From contig NZ_CP102589.1 of assembly GCF_032818155.1 (NCBI RefSeq), positions 978,001 to 1,042,000 on the forward strand: DNA of 64,000 nt, given 5' to 3'. Position 1 is the first letter of the stretch. Each line of letters starts with the position of its first letter. The position numbers and the translations under genes were made by a program. This stretch comes from Niallia taxi (GTDB lineage: Bacteria; Bacillota; Bacilli; Bacillales; Cytobacillaceae). The notes under the pieces are model-generated. The model saw only the letters and a program-made list of their open reading frames with translations. It made no database searches and was not told the origin of the DNA. Shown here piece after piece: positions 1 to 9,397 of this stretch.

Positions 1-89
1 TTGGCGCTGTACCAAATGCTAAAAGGTATTATATGGAGTCTGCTAAACTTGGTTATGAACCAGCCAAGACACGGCTCTCCGCTATGTAA
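1..89 (+). CDS. C-terminal end of a Sel1-repeat-like protein (partial)
   Basis: Reading frame 3 is open from the window edge to a TAA at 87-89 and encodes the last 28 residues of a protein. The visible tail (AKRYYMESAKLGYEPAKTRL) has the spacing of a Sel1/TPR-like helical repeat, with an alanine-rich first helix, KLGYEPA turn and second helix. The function cannot be told from so little. It lies just upstream of flaG, but a strong terminator follows it, so it probably ends a separate transcript. The competing frame-1 ORF that runs through the terminator hairpin is not credible. Confidence 0.55.
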   Translation, partial: GAVPNAKRYYMESAKLGYEPAKTRLSAM

Positions 90-93
90 TTGG

Positions 94-140
94 AAAGGGA
101 AGGCAGTTTGGCATTTTTGTCGAACTGCCTTCCCTTTTTA
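94..140 (+). terminator. Rho-independent terminator after the partial gene
   Basis: Perfect 15-bp inverted repeat (AAAGGGAAGGCAGTT at 94-108, complement at 123-137) ending in a T-rich stretch. It separates the partial upstream gene from flaG. Confidence 0.9.
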
Positions 141-204
141 TAAACACAGGAAAGAAGCCGCCGATATAATGGTGGTAGTATATATTTTTTAGGGGGAAAT
201 GCCT

Positions 205-570
205 ATGATAGAAAAGTATTCTTCAAATGGCGTCTATTCAGCTCAACAGCTCAAAACCAGTGAGAATATTGTGACGAAGGGTAACGATGCAACTACCGAA
301 CCACAAGTAGAGGAGAATAAGGCTGTAAATCTTGTCGATAAGGAAAAAGAGAGAAAAAACCTAGAAGGCTTGATGGCCAGCTTAAATGATTTCATGCCTG
401 CACACACATCCCTTAAATTCCAGCTTCATGATAAGCTGGAGGAGTATTATGTGCAAGTTATTGATGATCAAACAAAAGAGGTAATAAGAGAGATACCCTC
501 AGAAAAGATGCTTGATATTCATGCTGCGATGAAAGAGTATTTGGGCTTAATGGTAGACAAAAAAATTTGA
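205..570 (+). CDS. flaG: FlaG family flagellar protein
   Basis: 121 residues. The C-terminal half carries the FlaG pattern LKFQLHDKLEEYYVQVID...EVIREIPSEKMLDIHAAMKEYLGLMVD; the N-terminal half is polar and low in complexity, as is usual. FlaG family proteins are encoded next to fliD and are thought to influence filament assembly or length. ATG 205 is preferred over ATG 199 because AGGGGG at 191-196 is 8 nt from 205 but only 2 nt from 199. It is the first gene of the flaG-fliD-fliS-fliT group, as yvyC is in B. subtilis. The 233-bp gap to fliD suggests that fliD may also have its own promoter. Confidence 0.9.
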   Translation: MIEKYSSNGVYSAQQLKTSENIVTKGNDATTEPQVEENKAVNLVDKEKERKNLEGLMASLNDFMPAHTSLKFQLHDKLEEYYVQVIDDQTKEVIREIPSEKMLDIHAAMKEYLGLMVDKKI

Positions 571-580
571 TGCATACATT

Positions 581-617
581 GACAGCATCTTTTGCATGTA
601 TAGGAATAGATGCTGTC
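581..617 (+). other. Hairpin between flaG and fliD
   Basis: GACAGCATCT (581-590) pairs with AGATGCTGTC (608-617). No T-run follows, so it is not a normal intrinsic terminator. It may stabilise the flaG mRNA end or attenuate read-through into fliD. The rest of 571-803 is AT-rich with nothing coding. Confidence 0.5.
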
Positions 618-803
618 ACCCTAAAAAAACTACATTTGATTTTTTAAATAAACACCATTTATAAATAGGTAAAAAGTAAGATATCTTAATAAAATGTTAA
701 AGGCTGAATAGGACTGGCCGATAATAATAGTAATCAATGATTATATTTAAAAAATAGCAACACACTATTGATTTAAATATAAAAAAAGTACGAGGTGAGG
801 AAT

Positions 804-2324
804 TTGGTTTTAAGAATAGGCGGACTTGCAAGCGGCATGGATATCGACTCCTTAGTAGAACAGCTAATGACTGCGGAAAGAGTTCCGTTGGACAAGTTGA
901 ATCAAAAGAAAACATATACAGAGTGGCAGCGAGACGACTATCGCGAAATGAACACCTTGCTACTGTCATTAGACACGCTAATGTCAGAAGGCGTCGCAAA
1001 GCAGTCGACATTTATTAAGAAGACGATTAATTCATCCAATTCAGATGCATTGGGTGTTAAAAATATAACGTCTACAGTTGATTTTTCAGGTTCCATACAA
1101 ATAGACAAGCTGGCAACTGCTGCTTCTATGCGAAGTGGAACAACCGCTGATGGAAAAACTGGTATTACAAACTACACTACAACTGGAACATTAGATTCTT
1201 ATAATATAACTGGAAGCAAAATAACAGTATCTGCTATTGATGCAAATGGAGTTATGTCTAGTAAAGATATAACATTTGATCCTAAAACAGATACGATGGA
1301 TTCACTTATTTCAAGAATAAATCAGCAATCAGGTGTGACAGCATTTTATGATCCGAATTCCAATCAAATTTCTTTTACTGCGAAAAATACTGGGGATATT
1401 AAAGACGGACCTGAAATCTCACTTAGTACTGACGGAACTTTGCTAGATGTTCTAAAGTTGGGTACGAGCAATACTGATACTACGCAAGGTGTTAATACTA
1501 ACGGAACAAATGCTGAATTTATATACAATGGTGTGGCGACAACAAGATCTTCCAACACCTTCCGCATCAACGGTGTTGAACTGACACTTAAACAAGTCAC
1601 AGAATCAGGCAAGCCAGTAACGTTCTCATCAACGGCTGATGTTGATTCTATTTATGACTCGATTAAAACCTTCGTGGATAAATATAACGAAATAATTGAC
1701 AAGATTAGCGATAAAATTGGGGAAACAAAATACAGGGACTATGCTCCGTTGTCTGATGCGCAAAAGAAAGAGATGACAGATGATGACATTGAAAAGTGGG
1801 AAGAAAAGGCGAAGAGTGGAACACTAAAAAATGATCAAATCCTTTCCAGTGTCTTAACTAAAATGCGTTCAAGTCTTGGCTCTATTGTGAACACAGGAGG
1901 AGCATTCAAAAGACTTTCTGATATTGGAATTTCCACTACAAACAACTATTTAGAAGGCGGCAAGCTGGAAATCAATGAAGACAAGCTAAAGGAAGCAATC
2001 ACCGCTGACCCAAATAGTGTTTATAAACTATTCCAAAACAGCAGTGCTAAAACTTCTTCTGAAAATGGCTTGGCACAAATGGTTAGAGCAAACTTGAAAA
2101 CTGCTATGGATGATATCAAAACAAAGGCAGGTTCATCTTCAAGTGTCAATAATACATTTACATTAGGGAAATTATTGAACCAATATAGCTCAAGAATAAC
2201 TGATTTTGAAGATAGATTAAAGAATATTGAAGACAGATACTGGTCAAGATTTACGGCAATGGAGACAGCTATCAATAATGCAAACAGTCAATCTGCATAC
2301 TTAACAAGTATGATGAGCTCATAA
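804..2324 (+). CDS. fliD: Flagellar filament capping protein FliD (HAP2)
   Basis: 506 residues. FliD sits at the distal end of the filament and folds exported flagellin into place. The N-terminus VLRIGGLASGMDIDSLVEQL is the FliD_N signature (RI.GLASGMDID), and the C-terminus (residues about 420-500) is the helical FliD_C region with heptad-like pattern. The TTG at 804 is chosen over the in-frame GTG at 795 because it gives the conserved M-V-x-R-I start of Bacillus FliD and lies 6 nt after AGGTG; the GTG is itself part of that ribosome-binding site. It is followed 16 nt later by fliS. Confidence 0.95.
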   Translation: MVLRIGGLASGMDIDSLVEQLMTAERVPLDKLNQKKTYTEWQRDDYREMNTLLLSLDTLMSEGVAKQSTFIKKTINSSNSDALGVKNITSTVDFSGSIQIDKLATAASMRSGTTADGKTGITNYTTTGTLDSYNITGSKITVSAIDANGVMSSKDITFDPKTDTMDSLISRINQQSGVTAFYDPNSNQISFTAKNTGDIKDGPEISLSTDGTLLDVLKLGTSNTDTTQGVNTNGTNAEFIYNGVATTRSSNTFRINGVELTLKQVTESGKPVTFSSTADVDSIYDSIKTFVDKYNEIIDKISDKIGETKYRDYAPLSDAQKKEMTDDDIEKWEEKAKSGTLKNDQILSSVLTKMRSSLGSIVNTGGAFKRLSDIGISTTNNYLEGGKLEINEDKLKEAITADPNSVYKLFQNSSAKTSSENGLAQMVRANLKTAMDDIKTKAGSSSSVNNTFTLGKLLNQYSSRITDFEDRLKNIEDRYWSRFTAMETAINNANSQSAYLTSMMSS

Positions 2325-2340
2325 AAAAGGAGTAAAATAA

Positions 2341-2742
2341 ATGGCAACTACTAATCCGTATCAATCATATAAACAGAATTCAGTAAACACTGCTTCACCT
2401 GGCGAGTTAACACTAATGCTTTATAATGGCTGCCTGAAGTTTATCGGTTTAGCCAAAAATGCTATCCAAAATAATGATATTGCGACGAGAAATGTAAATA
2501 TTCAAAAGGCGCAAAAGATTATTAATGAATTAATGGTTACATTAAATATGGATTTTCCTATTTCTAAAAATTTCATGTCTTTATACGATTTTATGAACCG
2601 TCAGCTTATTAAGGCTAATATTGTAAATGACATTAAAATTCTAGAGGATGTAGAGTTCTTGTTAACGGAATTCAGGGATACATGGAAAGAAGCTATTCAA
2701 ATTAACCGTCAAAAACAATATGCGGCAGGCGGACAAGCTTAA
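2341..2742 (+). CDS. fliS: Flagellar export chaperone FliS
   Basis: 133 residues. FliS binds flagellin in the cytoplasm, prevents its premature polymerisation and pilots it to the export gate. The start region YQSYKQNSVNTASPGELTLMLYNG is the diagnostic FliS motif, and the rest is a four-helix-bundle pattern. AAAGGAG precedes the ATG. Its TAA shares an A with the ATG of fliT (TAATG), implying translational coupling. Confidence 0.95.
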   Translation: MATTNPYQSYKQNSVNTASPGELTLMLYNGCLKFIGLAKNAIQNNDIATRNVNIQKAQKIINELMVTLNMDFPISKNFMSLYDFMNRQLIKANIVNDIKILEDVEFLLTEFRDTWKEAIQINRQKQYAAGGQA

Positions 2743-3077
2743 TGGAAGCAATTAAACAGTGCTATGCAATCACACAAGAACTAATCGGCTACTTAAAGGG
2801 CGATGGGGAAAAGGAATCGGATATGATTGGCGGCCTGCTTAACCAAAGAAAAGCAGCACTGACATTGTTGACAAAGCCTACTACCGAAAATGAAAAAAAG
2901 CTCGGGGCTGTACTTCTTCAGCAGGATAAGGAGTTATTGGAGCTGCTTCATGCTGAAAAGAGAAGTATCCAACAGGATATAAAAGAATTAAAGCTTAAGA
3001 AAAACTCTAATCAAAAATATGTGAATCCGTACCAGTCTTTACAGACAGACGGCATATATTATGATAAGAGAAAATAA
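2742..3077 (+). CDS. fliT: Flagellar protein FliT (FliD chaperone-like)
   Basis: 111 residues, mostly helical and charged, with the size and position of Bacillus FliT directly behind fliS. In enterobacteria FliT chaperones FliD; the Bacillus protein is assigned mainly by synteny and weak similarity. The ATG overlaps the fliS stop by one base. A strong terminator 6 nt after the stop closes the operon. Confidence 0.8.
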   Translation: MEAIKQCYAITQELIGYLKGDGEKESDMIGGLLNQRKAALTLLTKPTTENEKKLGAVLLQQDKELLELLHAEKRSIQQDIKELKLKKNSNQKYVNPYQSLQTDGIYYDKRK

Positions 3078-3083
3078 CAAGTG

Positions 3084-3120
3084 AAAACCATTTGCCTTGG
3101 CAAATGGTTTTTTGCTTTTT
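3084..3120 (+). terminator. Terminator of the flaG-fliT operon
   Basis: AAAACCATTTGCC (3084-3096) pairs perfectly with GGCAAATGGTTTT (3099-3111), followed by T-rich sequence. Confidence 0.9.
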
Positions 3121-3132
3121 CAAAACCAAATT

Positions 3133-3180
3133 ATAAAAAAAACGACTTAGAAGGGTTGCCATTAACAACCCTTCTAAGTC
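3133..3180 (-). terminator. Terminator of glgC (minus strand)
   Basis: GACTTAGAAGGGTTG (3144-3158) pairs with CAACCCTTCTAAGTC (3166-3180). The A-run at 3135-3142 becomes the T-run on the minus strand, so it serves the leftward glgC gene. Confidence 0.9.
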
Positions 3181-3196
3181 AGCTTATAATGTTTGT

Positions 3197-4363
3197 TTAG
3201 ATTACTCTTGAAAGTTCATGATGCTTCTTATCATTAACGACATCTTCACCAATTAAAGCAATTGCGTCATAGGGTGTTTTTGATTTGATGACAGAATAAT
3301 CGTCTATTTTCACGTTAGATGCAACAACAGCTCTTTCGATAACTGCGTTTTCTCCGACAACGGCTCCTGGTAGAAGGACAGAATCCTTAATAACTGCGCC
3401 TTTCCCGATTGTTACATCTTGGAAAATAACAGAGTTTTCCACTGTTCCGTAAATCTCGCAAGCCTCACTGACTAAGGAATGCTTAACAGTTGAAGCATCA
3501 TCAAGATATACTGGTGGATGGGACTGTTCTACAGTGTAGACATTCCAATCCTTGTCTTTTAAGAAAATGTTGGATTCTTTTTCAAGTAGATCCATGTTGG
3601 CTTCCCAAAAGCTGTCGATTGTACCGACATCTTTCCAGTAGCCCTTGAATTTATATGCGTGGAGTTTAAGATTGTCATGCAGCATTGCGGGGATAATGTC
3701 TTTCCCAAAATCCTTGCAGCTGTCTTGATTGTTTTCTTCTTGTTCTAAGTATGCTTTGAGGGTTTTCCATTTGAAGATGTATACACCCATTGAAGCAAGG
3801 TTTGATTTTGGATCTTCTGGCTTTTCCTCGAATTCGCTGATACGGTTGCTGGAAGTTTCTGTGTTCATAATACCGAAACGGCTTGCTTCTTCCCATGGCA
3901 CCTCTGTAACAGAAATAGTGGCATCAGCGCCTGTCTCGATATGCTGCTTCAGCATAAGGTCATAATCCATTTTATAAATATGGTCGCCAGAAATAATCAA
4001 AACATTCTCTGGATCATACTGCTCAATGAAGGGGGTATTCTGATAAATGGCATGTGCAGTTCCTTCATACCAGCGTTCTTCCGTATCGCATTGATATGGA
4101 GGAAGGATGGAAAGACCGCCATCTCTTCTGTTTAAATCCCATTCCTTTCCGTCTCCGATGTAATTTTGTAATACATGGGGCTGATATTGTGTTAGCACGC
4201 CAACTGTATCAATGCCAGAATTGCGGCAATTGCTTAAAGTGAAATCGACGATTCGGTATTTTCCTCCGAATGGTACGGCTGGTTTCGCTAGATGATCTGT
4301 AAGTTTTTTTAATCTCGTTCCTCTTCCACCGGCTAAAAGCATGGCGATGCATTGTTTTTTCAT
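3197..4363 (-). CDS. glgC: Glucose-1-phosphate adenylyltransferase
   Basis: 388 residues. Makes ADP-glucose from ATP and glucose-1-phosphate, the committed step of glycogen synthesis. The N-terminal nucleotidyltransferase motif [16 protein letters not shown], the [15 protein letters not shown] motif and the [10 protein letters not shown] substrate region are all intact; the C-terminal third has the hexapeptide left-handed beta-helix pattern (e.g. [19 protein letters not shown]). The start at 4363 is 29 codons inside the longest ORF and is supported by GGAGGGTT upstream and by alignment to the usual [13 protein letters not shown] start. Unlike the B. subtilis glgBCDAP operon, no other glg gene is adjacent; glgD, glgA and glgP must lie elsewhere if present. 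A 36-codon ORF ends 46 nt upstream. Confidence 0.93.
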   Translation of the reverse strand: MKKQCIAMLLAGGRGTRLKKLTDHLAKPAVPFGGKYRIVDFTLSNCRNSGIDTVGVLTQYQPHVLQNYIGDGKEWDLNRRDGGLSILPPYQCDTEERWYEGTAHAIYQNTPFIEQYDPENVLIISGDHIYKMDYDLMLKQHIETGADATISVTEVPWEEASRFGIMNTETSSNRISEFEEKPEDPKSNLASMGVYIFKWKTLKAYLEQEENNQDSCKDFGKDIIPAMLHDNLKLHAYKFKGYWKDVGTIDSFWEANMDLLEKESNIFLKDKDWNVYTVEQSHPPVYLDDASTVKHSLVSEACEIYGTVENSVIFQDVTIGKGAVIKDSVLLPGAVVGENAVIERAVVASNVKIDDYSVIKSKTPYDAIALIGEDVVNDKKHHELSRVI

Positions 4364-4409
4364 GATAACCCTCCTGTATTCGTTTTCAGATTGTAGTTTG
4401 ATTGAAGAA

Positions 4410-4520
4410 TTATAATCGGTCATCTTCCCATAACTTGTAGTAGTACTCATGCTCTTCTTCAGCTTCTATGCTGTTATGCTGTTCTTCTGGAAGTTCTGTT
4501 AATACTTTTAAGTTGTTCAA
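4410..4520 (-). CDS. Small acidic 36-residue ORF upstream of glgC
   Basis: Not recognised. A TTG start at 4520 lies 7 nt after a perfect GGAGG and opens 36 codons rich in Glu and Tyr (…[18 protein letters not shown]), ending 46 nt before the glgC start. It is in a different frame from glgC. The strong ribosome-binding site and the tight arrangement suggest a real small gene or a regulatory upstream ORF of glgC. No known domain was seen. Confidence 0.5.
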   Translation of the reverse strand: MNNLKVLTELPEEQHNSIEAEEEHEYYYKLWEDDRL

Positions 4521-5041
4521 TGCTGTTCCTCCTTGGCCATTCATATAGACGTAATTCTATTAGATTTTTATTAGATTAACAATTAAAATAATTAGATGTT
4601 TTCTGTCAACTAACGACAAATTTCGAATGTTTTTTTATGTTTTGAAGAAGATTTAATTTATTGGTTGAAAAAATATTAGCTTGTTTCACGTAGTTTTTAG
4701 ATACCCATGCTAAAAAACTTTGAAACCAAGTTATATCAAAAAAATTGTAAAAGATTGTTCTAAACGACAAATTAGTACTATAGAATCAGTAAAAAAATAG
4801 AAAGTATGAATTTTTAGGAAAGATGTATGGAGACGAATAACGGAGAAAAAGGAGGGTTTACCTACATATAGAAAATATATGTTAGGATACATGCCACGGA
4901 CTCCTACATTAGGAGAAGCTATACTGCTAAAGATTCTCGTAAAAAATTTGTCTAAATGTATAAATGAAAAATTTGCCGTAAAGTTTTTGGTGAAAACAGC
5001 TTTTTTTTAACAAGTTCACAAATTTGTCGAATTTTCCAAAA
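4521..5041. other. Long AT-rich intergenic region between glgC and hpf
   Basis: About 520 bases without a convincing gene, between divergent glgC and hpf. It should contain the glgC promoter. An isolated AGGAGGG at 4850-4856 is not placed before any usable start codon. Confidence 0.6.
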
Positions 5042-5075
5042 GTTTTTGCAGGAAATCGAAAGGGTAAACAAGAAT
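5042..5075 (+). promoter_or_regulatory. Overlapping sigma-B and sigma-H promoters of hpf
   Basis: GTTTTT (5042-5047) - 14 nt - GGGTAA (5062-5067) matches the Bacillus sigma-B consensus (GTTT-N12-15-GGGWAW). Overlapping it, GCAGGAAAT (5048-5056) - 12 nt - CAAGAAT (5069-5075) matches the sigma-H consensus (RNAGGAWWW-N11-12-RNNGAAT) at all but one position. In B. subtilis yvyD/hpf is known to be controlled by both sigma factors. Confidence 0.7.
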
Positions 5076-5172
5076 TATATAGCATAGTCAAAAAAGTTCA
5101 CTGCTCGCATAGATATAAGAATGTGGTGGGAACAATAAGACTTGCACTGGAATCCAAAAGGAGGAGTAACTT

Positions 5173-5724
5173 ATGAATTTCAACATTAGAGGAGAAAACA
5201 TTGAGGTAACTCCAGCAATTAGAGAGTATGTAGAAAAGAAGATTTCCAAACTGGAGAGATATTTTTCCGAAACGCCAGATGCTAATGTCAATGTGAATTT
5301 AAAAACCTACAGTGATAAGACTGCTAAGGTGGAAGTTACAATCCCGATGTCCCAGCTGGTGCTTCGAGCTGAAGAAGACCATTTGGACATGTACGCAGCT
5401 ATTGATTTGATCGTTGATAAGTTGGAGCGGCAAATCAGAAAACATAAAACAAAAGTAAACAGAAAGCAGCGCGAAAAAGGCAATCTAAATGCTCTGTTTG
5501 GCGCAGACGAGCCTAATGCGGTCTCTGTACAGGATGAAGAGGACGAACTGGAAATTGTTCGCCAAAAGCGCTTTAATTTAAAGCCAATGGACAGTGAGGA
5601 AGCCATTTTACAAATGGATCTTCTTGGCCACAGTTTCTTTGTTTATACAGATGCGGAAACAAATTCAACAAATATTGTTTATAAAAGAAAAGACGGCAAG
5701 TATGGTTTGATTGAAGCAAAGTAA
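5173..5724 (+). CDS. hpf: Long-form ribosome hibernation promoting factor
   Basis: 183 residues. Binds the 30S decoding region and dimerises 70S ribosomes into inactive 100S particles during stationary phase or stress. The N-terminal domain (about 1-100) has the MNFNIRGENIEVTPAIREYVEKK start of HPF/YfiA proteins; a linker rich in acidic residues is followed by the C-terminal dimerisation domain (about 125-183, FNLKPMDSEEAILQMDLLGHSFFVYTDAET), which makes it the long Gram-positive type. AAAGGAGGAG lies upstream of the ATG. Expression is probably stress-induced through the sigma-B/sigma-H promoter about 100 nt upstream. Confidence 0.95.
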   Translation: MNFNIRGENIEVTPAIREYVEKKISKLERYFSETPDANVNVNLKTYSDKTAKVEVTIPMSQLVLRAEEDHLDMYAAIDLIVDKLERQIRKHKTKVNRKQREKGNLNALFGADEPNAVSVQDEEDELEIVRQKRFNLKPMDSEEAILQMDLLGHSFFVYTDAETNSTNIVYKRKDGKYGLIEAK

Positions 5725-5741
5725 TTAGATAGCACTTTTTA

Positions 5742-5774
5742 AAAAAACCTGCAGGAAACTGCAGGTTTTTTTCT
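5742..5774 (+). terminator. Terminator of hpf
   Basis: AAAAAACCTGCAG, loop GAAA, CTGCAGGTTTTTT. The A- and T-rich flanks make it potentially bidirectional. Confidence 0.92.
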
Positions 5775-5974
5775 AATATAGTAAGAACATGTTAGGAGTA
5801 AGCCTTTTTTTAGAAGACGGTATGCAGCAATCATTATATGGAAATTACTTGAATATTCCACTATGATACAGGAGTGTTTGATATAATAAACAAAAGAATT
5901 TATAGCTAAAACAGCTGAAATCAGAATATCCTTTCTTATAGAAGTTAATTTCATTTTCAAGGAGTGTGAAAGGG

Positions 5975-6307
5975 ATGAAAAGGTCTGTAATGGAAGCGAA
6001 CCTGTTTTGTACACACTGTAATAATGAAACAAACCATGACGTTGTTTATATAAATGAAGAGATAACGAGCGTCAAGTGCCAAAGCTGTCAGCATGAAGCA
6101 GGCATGAAGGTTGACATCATGAAGAAGTTTTATAAAGAGCTATTTGAGCATATTGCCACAAAGCCGAGCAGGATGACAGAGGAATACAAGCAGGATCTAA
6201 GCAAATTCATTGCAAGACTCCCGATTAGGGTCATCAGCAAGCCATATCGCTTCATGCGCTACTTGAATGAATCCAGAAAGGTATTAAAGTACTATAAAAA
6301 GACCTGA
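5975..6307 (+). CDS. Small zinc-ribbon-like protein of unknown function
   Basis: 110 residues. Two CxxC pairs near the N-terminus (FCTHCNNE and KCQSCQHE, about 24 residues apart) form a likely zinc ribbon, followed by a basic helical C-terminal half ending in KVLKYYKKT. It resembles a small uncharacterised Bacillaceae protein found near hpf-secA; no function is known to me. ATG 5975 is 10 nt after AAGGAG and is preferred over GTG 5966, which is only 1 nt from it. It is flanked by hpf and secA, with no clear terminator after it. Confidence 0.75.
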   Translation: MKRSVMEANLFCTHCNNETNHDVVYINEEITSVKCQSCQHEAGMKVDIMKKFYKELFEHIATKPSRMTEEYKQDLSKFIARLPIRVISKPYRFMRYLNESRKVLKYYKKT

Positions 6308-6644
6308 TTTTTTTACTATAATGAGCAGCTGCATTTTTTTCTTTAGGGCATCAGTCCTTTACATACCCCTTTTTTCACCTTTCTATCTTTCCTTTATACT
6401 AAAGTTGTCACTCTATTAAGGAAATGGTAATATTAATAGGAAAATACTAGTTAAGCTATCATATATTCAATGATATCCTTCTTATATGGAGTTTACAAAA
6501 GAGTCCTATTCTTTTCATGTGATTTTAATGAATAGTGAATATGCTATAGAGACTTTAATGCTAGTTATTATGCTATTGATATAATAAACGGATGGAATTT
6601 TTCACATAGAATCTCTCATTTTAATTATAAAGGAGCGTTTTTTA
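6308..6644 (+). other. Intergenic region carrying the secA promoter
   Basis: About 340 AT-rich bases with no coding potential. TATAAT at 6580-6585 is a candidate -10 element about 60 nt before the secA start; no good -35 is visible at the expected distance. AAAGGAGCG precedes the secA ATG. Confidence 0.45.
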
Positions 6645-9164
6645 ATGCTTGGTATTTTAAATAAGGTTTTTGATCAGAACAAACGCGATATAAAGAAACT
6701 GACTAAGATTGCCGAAAAGGTTGAGCTTTTGGCTGGAGAAACGGCAGCATTAAGCGATGAGCAGCTCAAGGCAAAAACGGAGGAGTTCAAAGCGCGCGTT
6801 CAAAAAGGAGAAACACTTGACGATTTGCTGGTTGAGGCTTTTGCAGTTGTGAGGGAAGCTGCAAAGCGTGTGCTTGGCCTATACCCATATCCTGTTCAGC
6901 TGATGGGGGGAGCTTCTCTTCATGAAGGTAATATCTCTGAAATGAAGACTGGTGAAGGTAAAACCCTGACTGCGACAATGCCGGTATATTTGAATGCACT
7001 TTCTGGAAAAGGCGTTCATGTTGTCACAGTCAATGAATATTTGGCAACACGTGATGCTGCTGAGATGGGACAGCTATATGAGTTTCTTGGGTTAACGGTT
7101 GGTTTGAACTTAAACGGCCTTTCAAGAGAGGACAAGCAGGCAGCATATAATGCCGATATTACTTACGGTACAAATAATGAATTCGGATTCGATTATCTTC
7201 GTGATAACATGGTTTTATATAACGAGCAAAAGGTACAAAAACCACTTTACTATGCAGTAATTGATGAGGTTGACTCCATCTTAATTGATGAAGCGAGAAC
7301 GCCGCTGATCATTTCTGGCTCTGCTCAAAAGTCGACTCAATTATATGTACGGGCAAATGTTTTTGTGAGCAGCTTAAAGGTAGAAAAGGACTATACGTAT
7401 GATGAAAAGACGAAGGGTGTTCAGTTGACAGAAGAAGGTATGTCAAAGGCTGAGCGTGTCTTCCAGATTGAAAACTTGTTTGATGTAAGCAATGTGGCAA
7501 TTAACCATCATATCACACAAGCCCTTAAGGCACATGCAAGCATGCATAAAGATGTCGATTATGTTGTGCAAGATGGCGAAATCGTCATCGTTGACCAGTT
7601 CACAGGCCGTTTAATGAAGGGGCGCCGCTATAGCGACGGGCTTCATCAAGCAATCGAGGCTAAGGAAAATCTTGAAATTCAAAATGAAAGCATGACACTT
7701 GCAACCATTACATTCCAAAACTACTTCCGCATGTATGATAAGCTTGCTGGGATGACTGGTACAGCAAAGACAGAGGAAGAGGAATTCCGCAATATTTACA
7801 ATATGAGTGTTATTGTTATTCCAACGAACAGAGATATCGTTCGTGATGACCGTGCCGATTTAATTTACGCAACAATGGATGGTAAATTTAGAGCTGTTGT
7901 TGAGGATATTGCTGAAAGACATAAGTTAGGTCAGCCGGTCCTTGTTGGTACTGTGGCAATTGAAACGTCTGAAATTATCTCGAAGTATCTTTCTAAGAAG
8001 GGTATTCCTCATGATGTATTGAATGCAAAAAATCATGAGAGAGAAGCAGAAATTATCGCAACTGCCGGCGAAAAAGGCGCTGTGACAATTGCAACAAATA
8101 TGGCAGGACGCGGAACAGATATTAAACTTGGAGAAGGAATTAAAGAGGTGGGCGGTTTAGCTGTTATCGGAACAGAACGTCACGAAAGCCGACGAATAGA
8201 TAATCAGCTTCGCGGACGTTCCGGACGTCAAGGAGATCCAGGTGTGACGCAATTCTACCTTTCTATGGAAGATGAATTGATGCGCCGCTTCGGATCTGAC
8301 GGCATGAAAGCGATGATGGCTAAACTGGGCATGGATGACTCCCAGCCGATCCAAAGCAAGATGGTTTCAAGAGCTGTTGAATCTGCTCAAAAACGAGTGG
8401 AAGGAAACAACTTTGACTCACGTAAACAGCTTCTTCAATATGATGATGTTCTTCGTCAGCAAAGGGAAATCATTTACGCTCAGCGTAATGATGTACTAAC
8501 ATCTGACAACCTTCGTTCTATTGTTGAAAGTATGATTAAATCATCATTGGAGCGTCATGTTGCAGCACATACTCCATCGAGTGAAGATCAGGAAAACTGG
8601 GATCTGCAGGCAGTTCTTGATTATGCGAACGGAAATCTGCTTCATGAAGGCGAATTGGAGCTGAATGATATCCGTGGCAAAGAAGGCGATGAAATTGCCG
8701 AAGTCATCATGGAAAAAGTATTGCATAACTATGATGAGAAAGAAGAAAAGCTGACAACTGAACAAATGCGTGAATTTGAGAAGGTTATTGTGCTTCGCGC
8801 TGTTGACAGCAAATGGATTGACCACATTGACCAAATGGATCAGCTTCGTCAGGGTATCCATCTTCGTGCATATGGTCAAATCGATCCGCTTCGCGAATAT
8901 CAATCTGAAGGGTTTGCAATGTTTGAGCAAATGGTTACTTCCATTGAAGAGGATGTTGCTAAGTACATTATGAAAGCAGAGATCCGTGAAAATCTTCAAA
9001 GGGAAGAAGTCATGAAAGGACAAGCGGTCAACCCGAAAGAAGAAGGCGAAGATAAGAAGCCGAAGAAAAAACCAGTGATGAAGAAGCTTGATGTGGGCCG
9101 AAATGCTCCATGCTTCTGCGGCAGTGGCAAAAAGTATAAAAACTGCCACGGAACTAATCTTTAA
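6645..9164 (+). CDS. secA: Preprotein translocase ATPase SecA
   Basis: 839 residues, full length. SecA drives secretory proteins through SecYEG using ATP hydrolysis. Visible motifs: Walker A MKTGEGKT near residue 105, the [19 protein letters not shown] helicase motif II region, the [21 protein letters not shown] preprotein-binding segment, GRGTDIKLG and [11 protein letters not shown] motor motifs, and the C-terminal zinc site [13 protein letters not shown]. It is followed by its own terminator and then prfB, the conserved secA-prfB order of Bacilli. Confidence 0.98.
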   Translation: MLGILNKVFDQNKRDIKKLTKIAEKVELLAGETAALSDEQLKAKTEEFKARVQKGETLDDLLVEAFAVVREAAKRVLGLYPYPVQLMGGASLHEGNISEMKTGEGKTLTATMPVYLNALSGKGVHVVTVNEYLATRDAAEMGQLYEFLGLTVGLNLNGLSREDKQAAYNADITYGTNNEFGFDYLRDNMVLYNEQKVQKPLYYAVIDEVDSILIDEARTPLIISGSAQKSTQLYVRANVFVSSLKVEKDYTYDEKTKGVQLTEEGMSKAERVFQIENLFDVSNVAINHHITQALKAHASMHKDVDYVVQDGEIVIVDQFTGRLMKGRRYSDGLHQAIEAKENLEIQNESMTLATITFQNYFRMYDKLAGMTGTAKTEEEEFRNIYNMSVIVIPTNRDIVRDDRADLIYATMDGKFRAVVEDIAERHKLGQPVLVGTVAIETSEIISKYLSKKGIPHDVLNAKNHEREAEIIATAGEKGAVTIATNMAGRGTDIKLGEGIKEVGGLAVIGTERHESRRIDNQLRGRSGRQGDPGVTQFYLSMEDELMRRFGSDGMKAMMAKLGMDDSQPIQSKMVSRAVESAQKRVEGNNFDSRKQLLQYDDVLRQQREIIYAQRNDVLTSDNLRSIVESMIKSSLERHVAAHTPSSEDQENWDLQAVLDYANGNLLHEGELELNDIRGKEGDEIAEVIMEKVLHNYDEKEEKLTTEQMREFEKVIVLRAVDSKWIDHIDQMDQLRQGIHLRAYGQIDPLREYQSEGFAMFEQMVTSIEEDVAKYIMKAEIRENLQREEVMKGQAVNPKEEGEDKKPKKKPVMKKLDVGRNAPCFCGSGKKYKNCHGTNL

Positions 9165-9178
9165 AATAGAATAATGGG

Positions 9179-9214
9179 ACCTGCCTCCCCGAATTCGGAG
9201 AGGCAGGTTTTTTA
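9179..9214 (+). terminator. Terminator of secA
   Basis: ACCTGCCTC at 9179-9187 pairs with GAGGCAGGT before TTTTTT; the loop contains the palindrome CCGAATTCGG that can extend the stem. Confidence 0.9.
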
Positions 9215-9397
9215 GAGTCTAACGTTTGAGCAAATAAAGTATATCTTCCTGAATAATGGAAATGCTTTATTACAGAAAACAACTATTCAAATTAACTTCT
9301 AAAAAGGAAAGCATGCATTTTTTCTTGAAAAGCCATATAATACTAGAAGGAAGCAGCCGTGCTTTGAACAATAATATTTAAAAAGGGTGACAGGTAA

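Noticed and set aside
1..192. 63-codon ORF in frame 1 at the window start
   Set aside because: It reads straight through the perfect terminator hairpin at 94-137 and has no ribosome-binding site; frame 3 gives a sensible protein tail.
4879..5010. 43-codon ORF between glgC and hpf
   Set aside because: The nearest AGGAGGG is more than 20 nt from its ATG and the peptide shows no recognisable feature.
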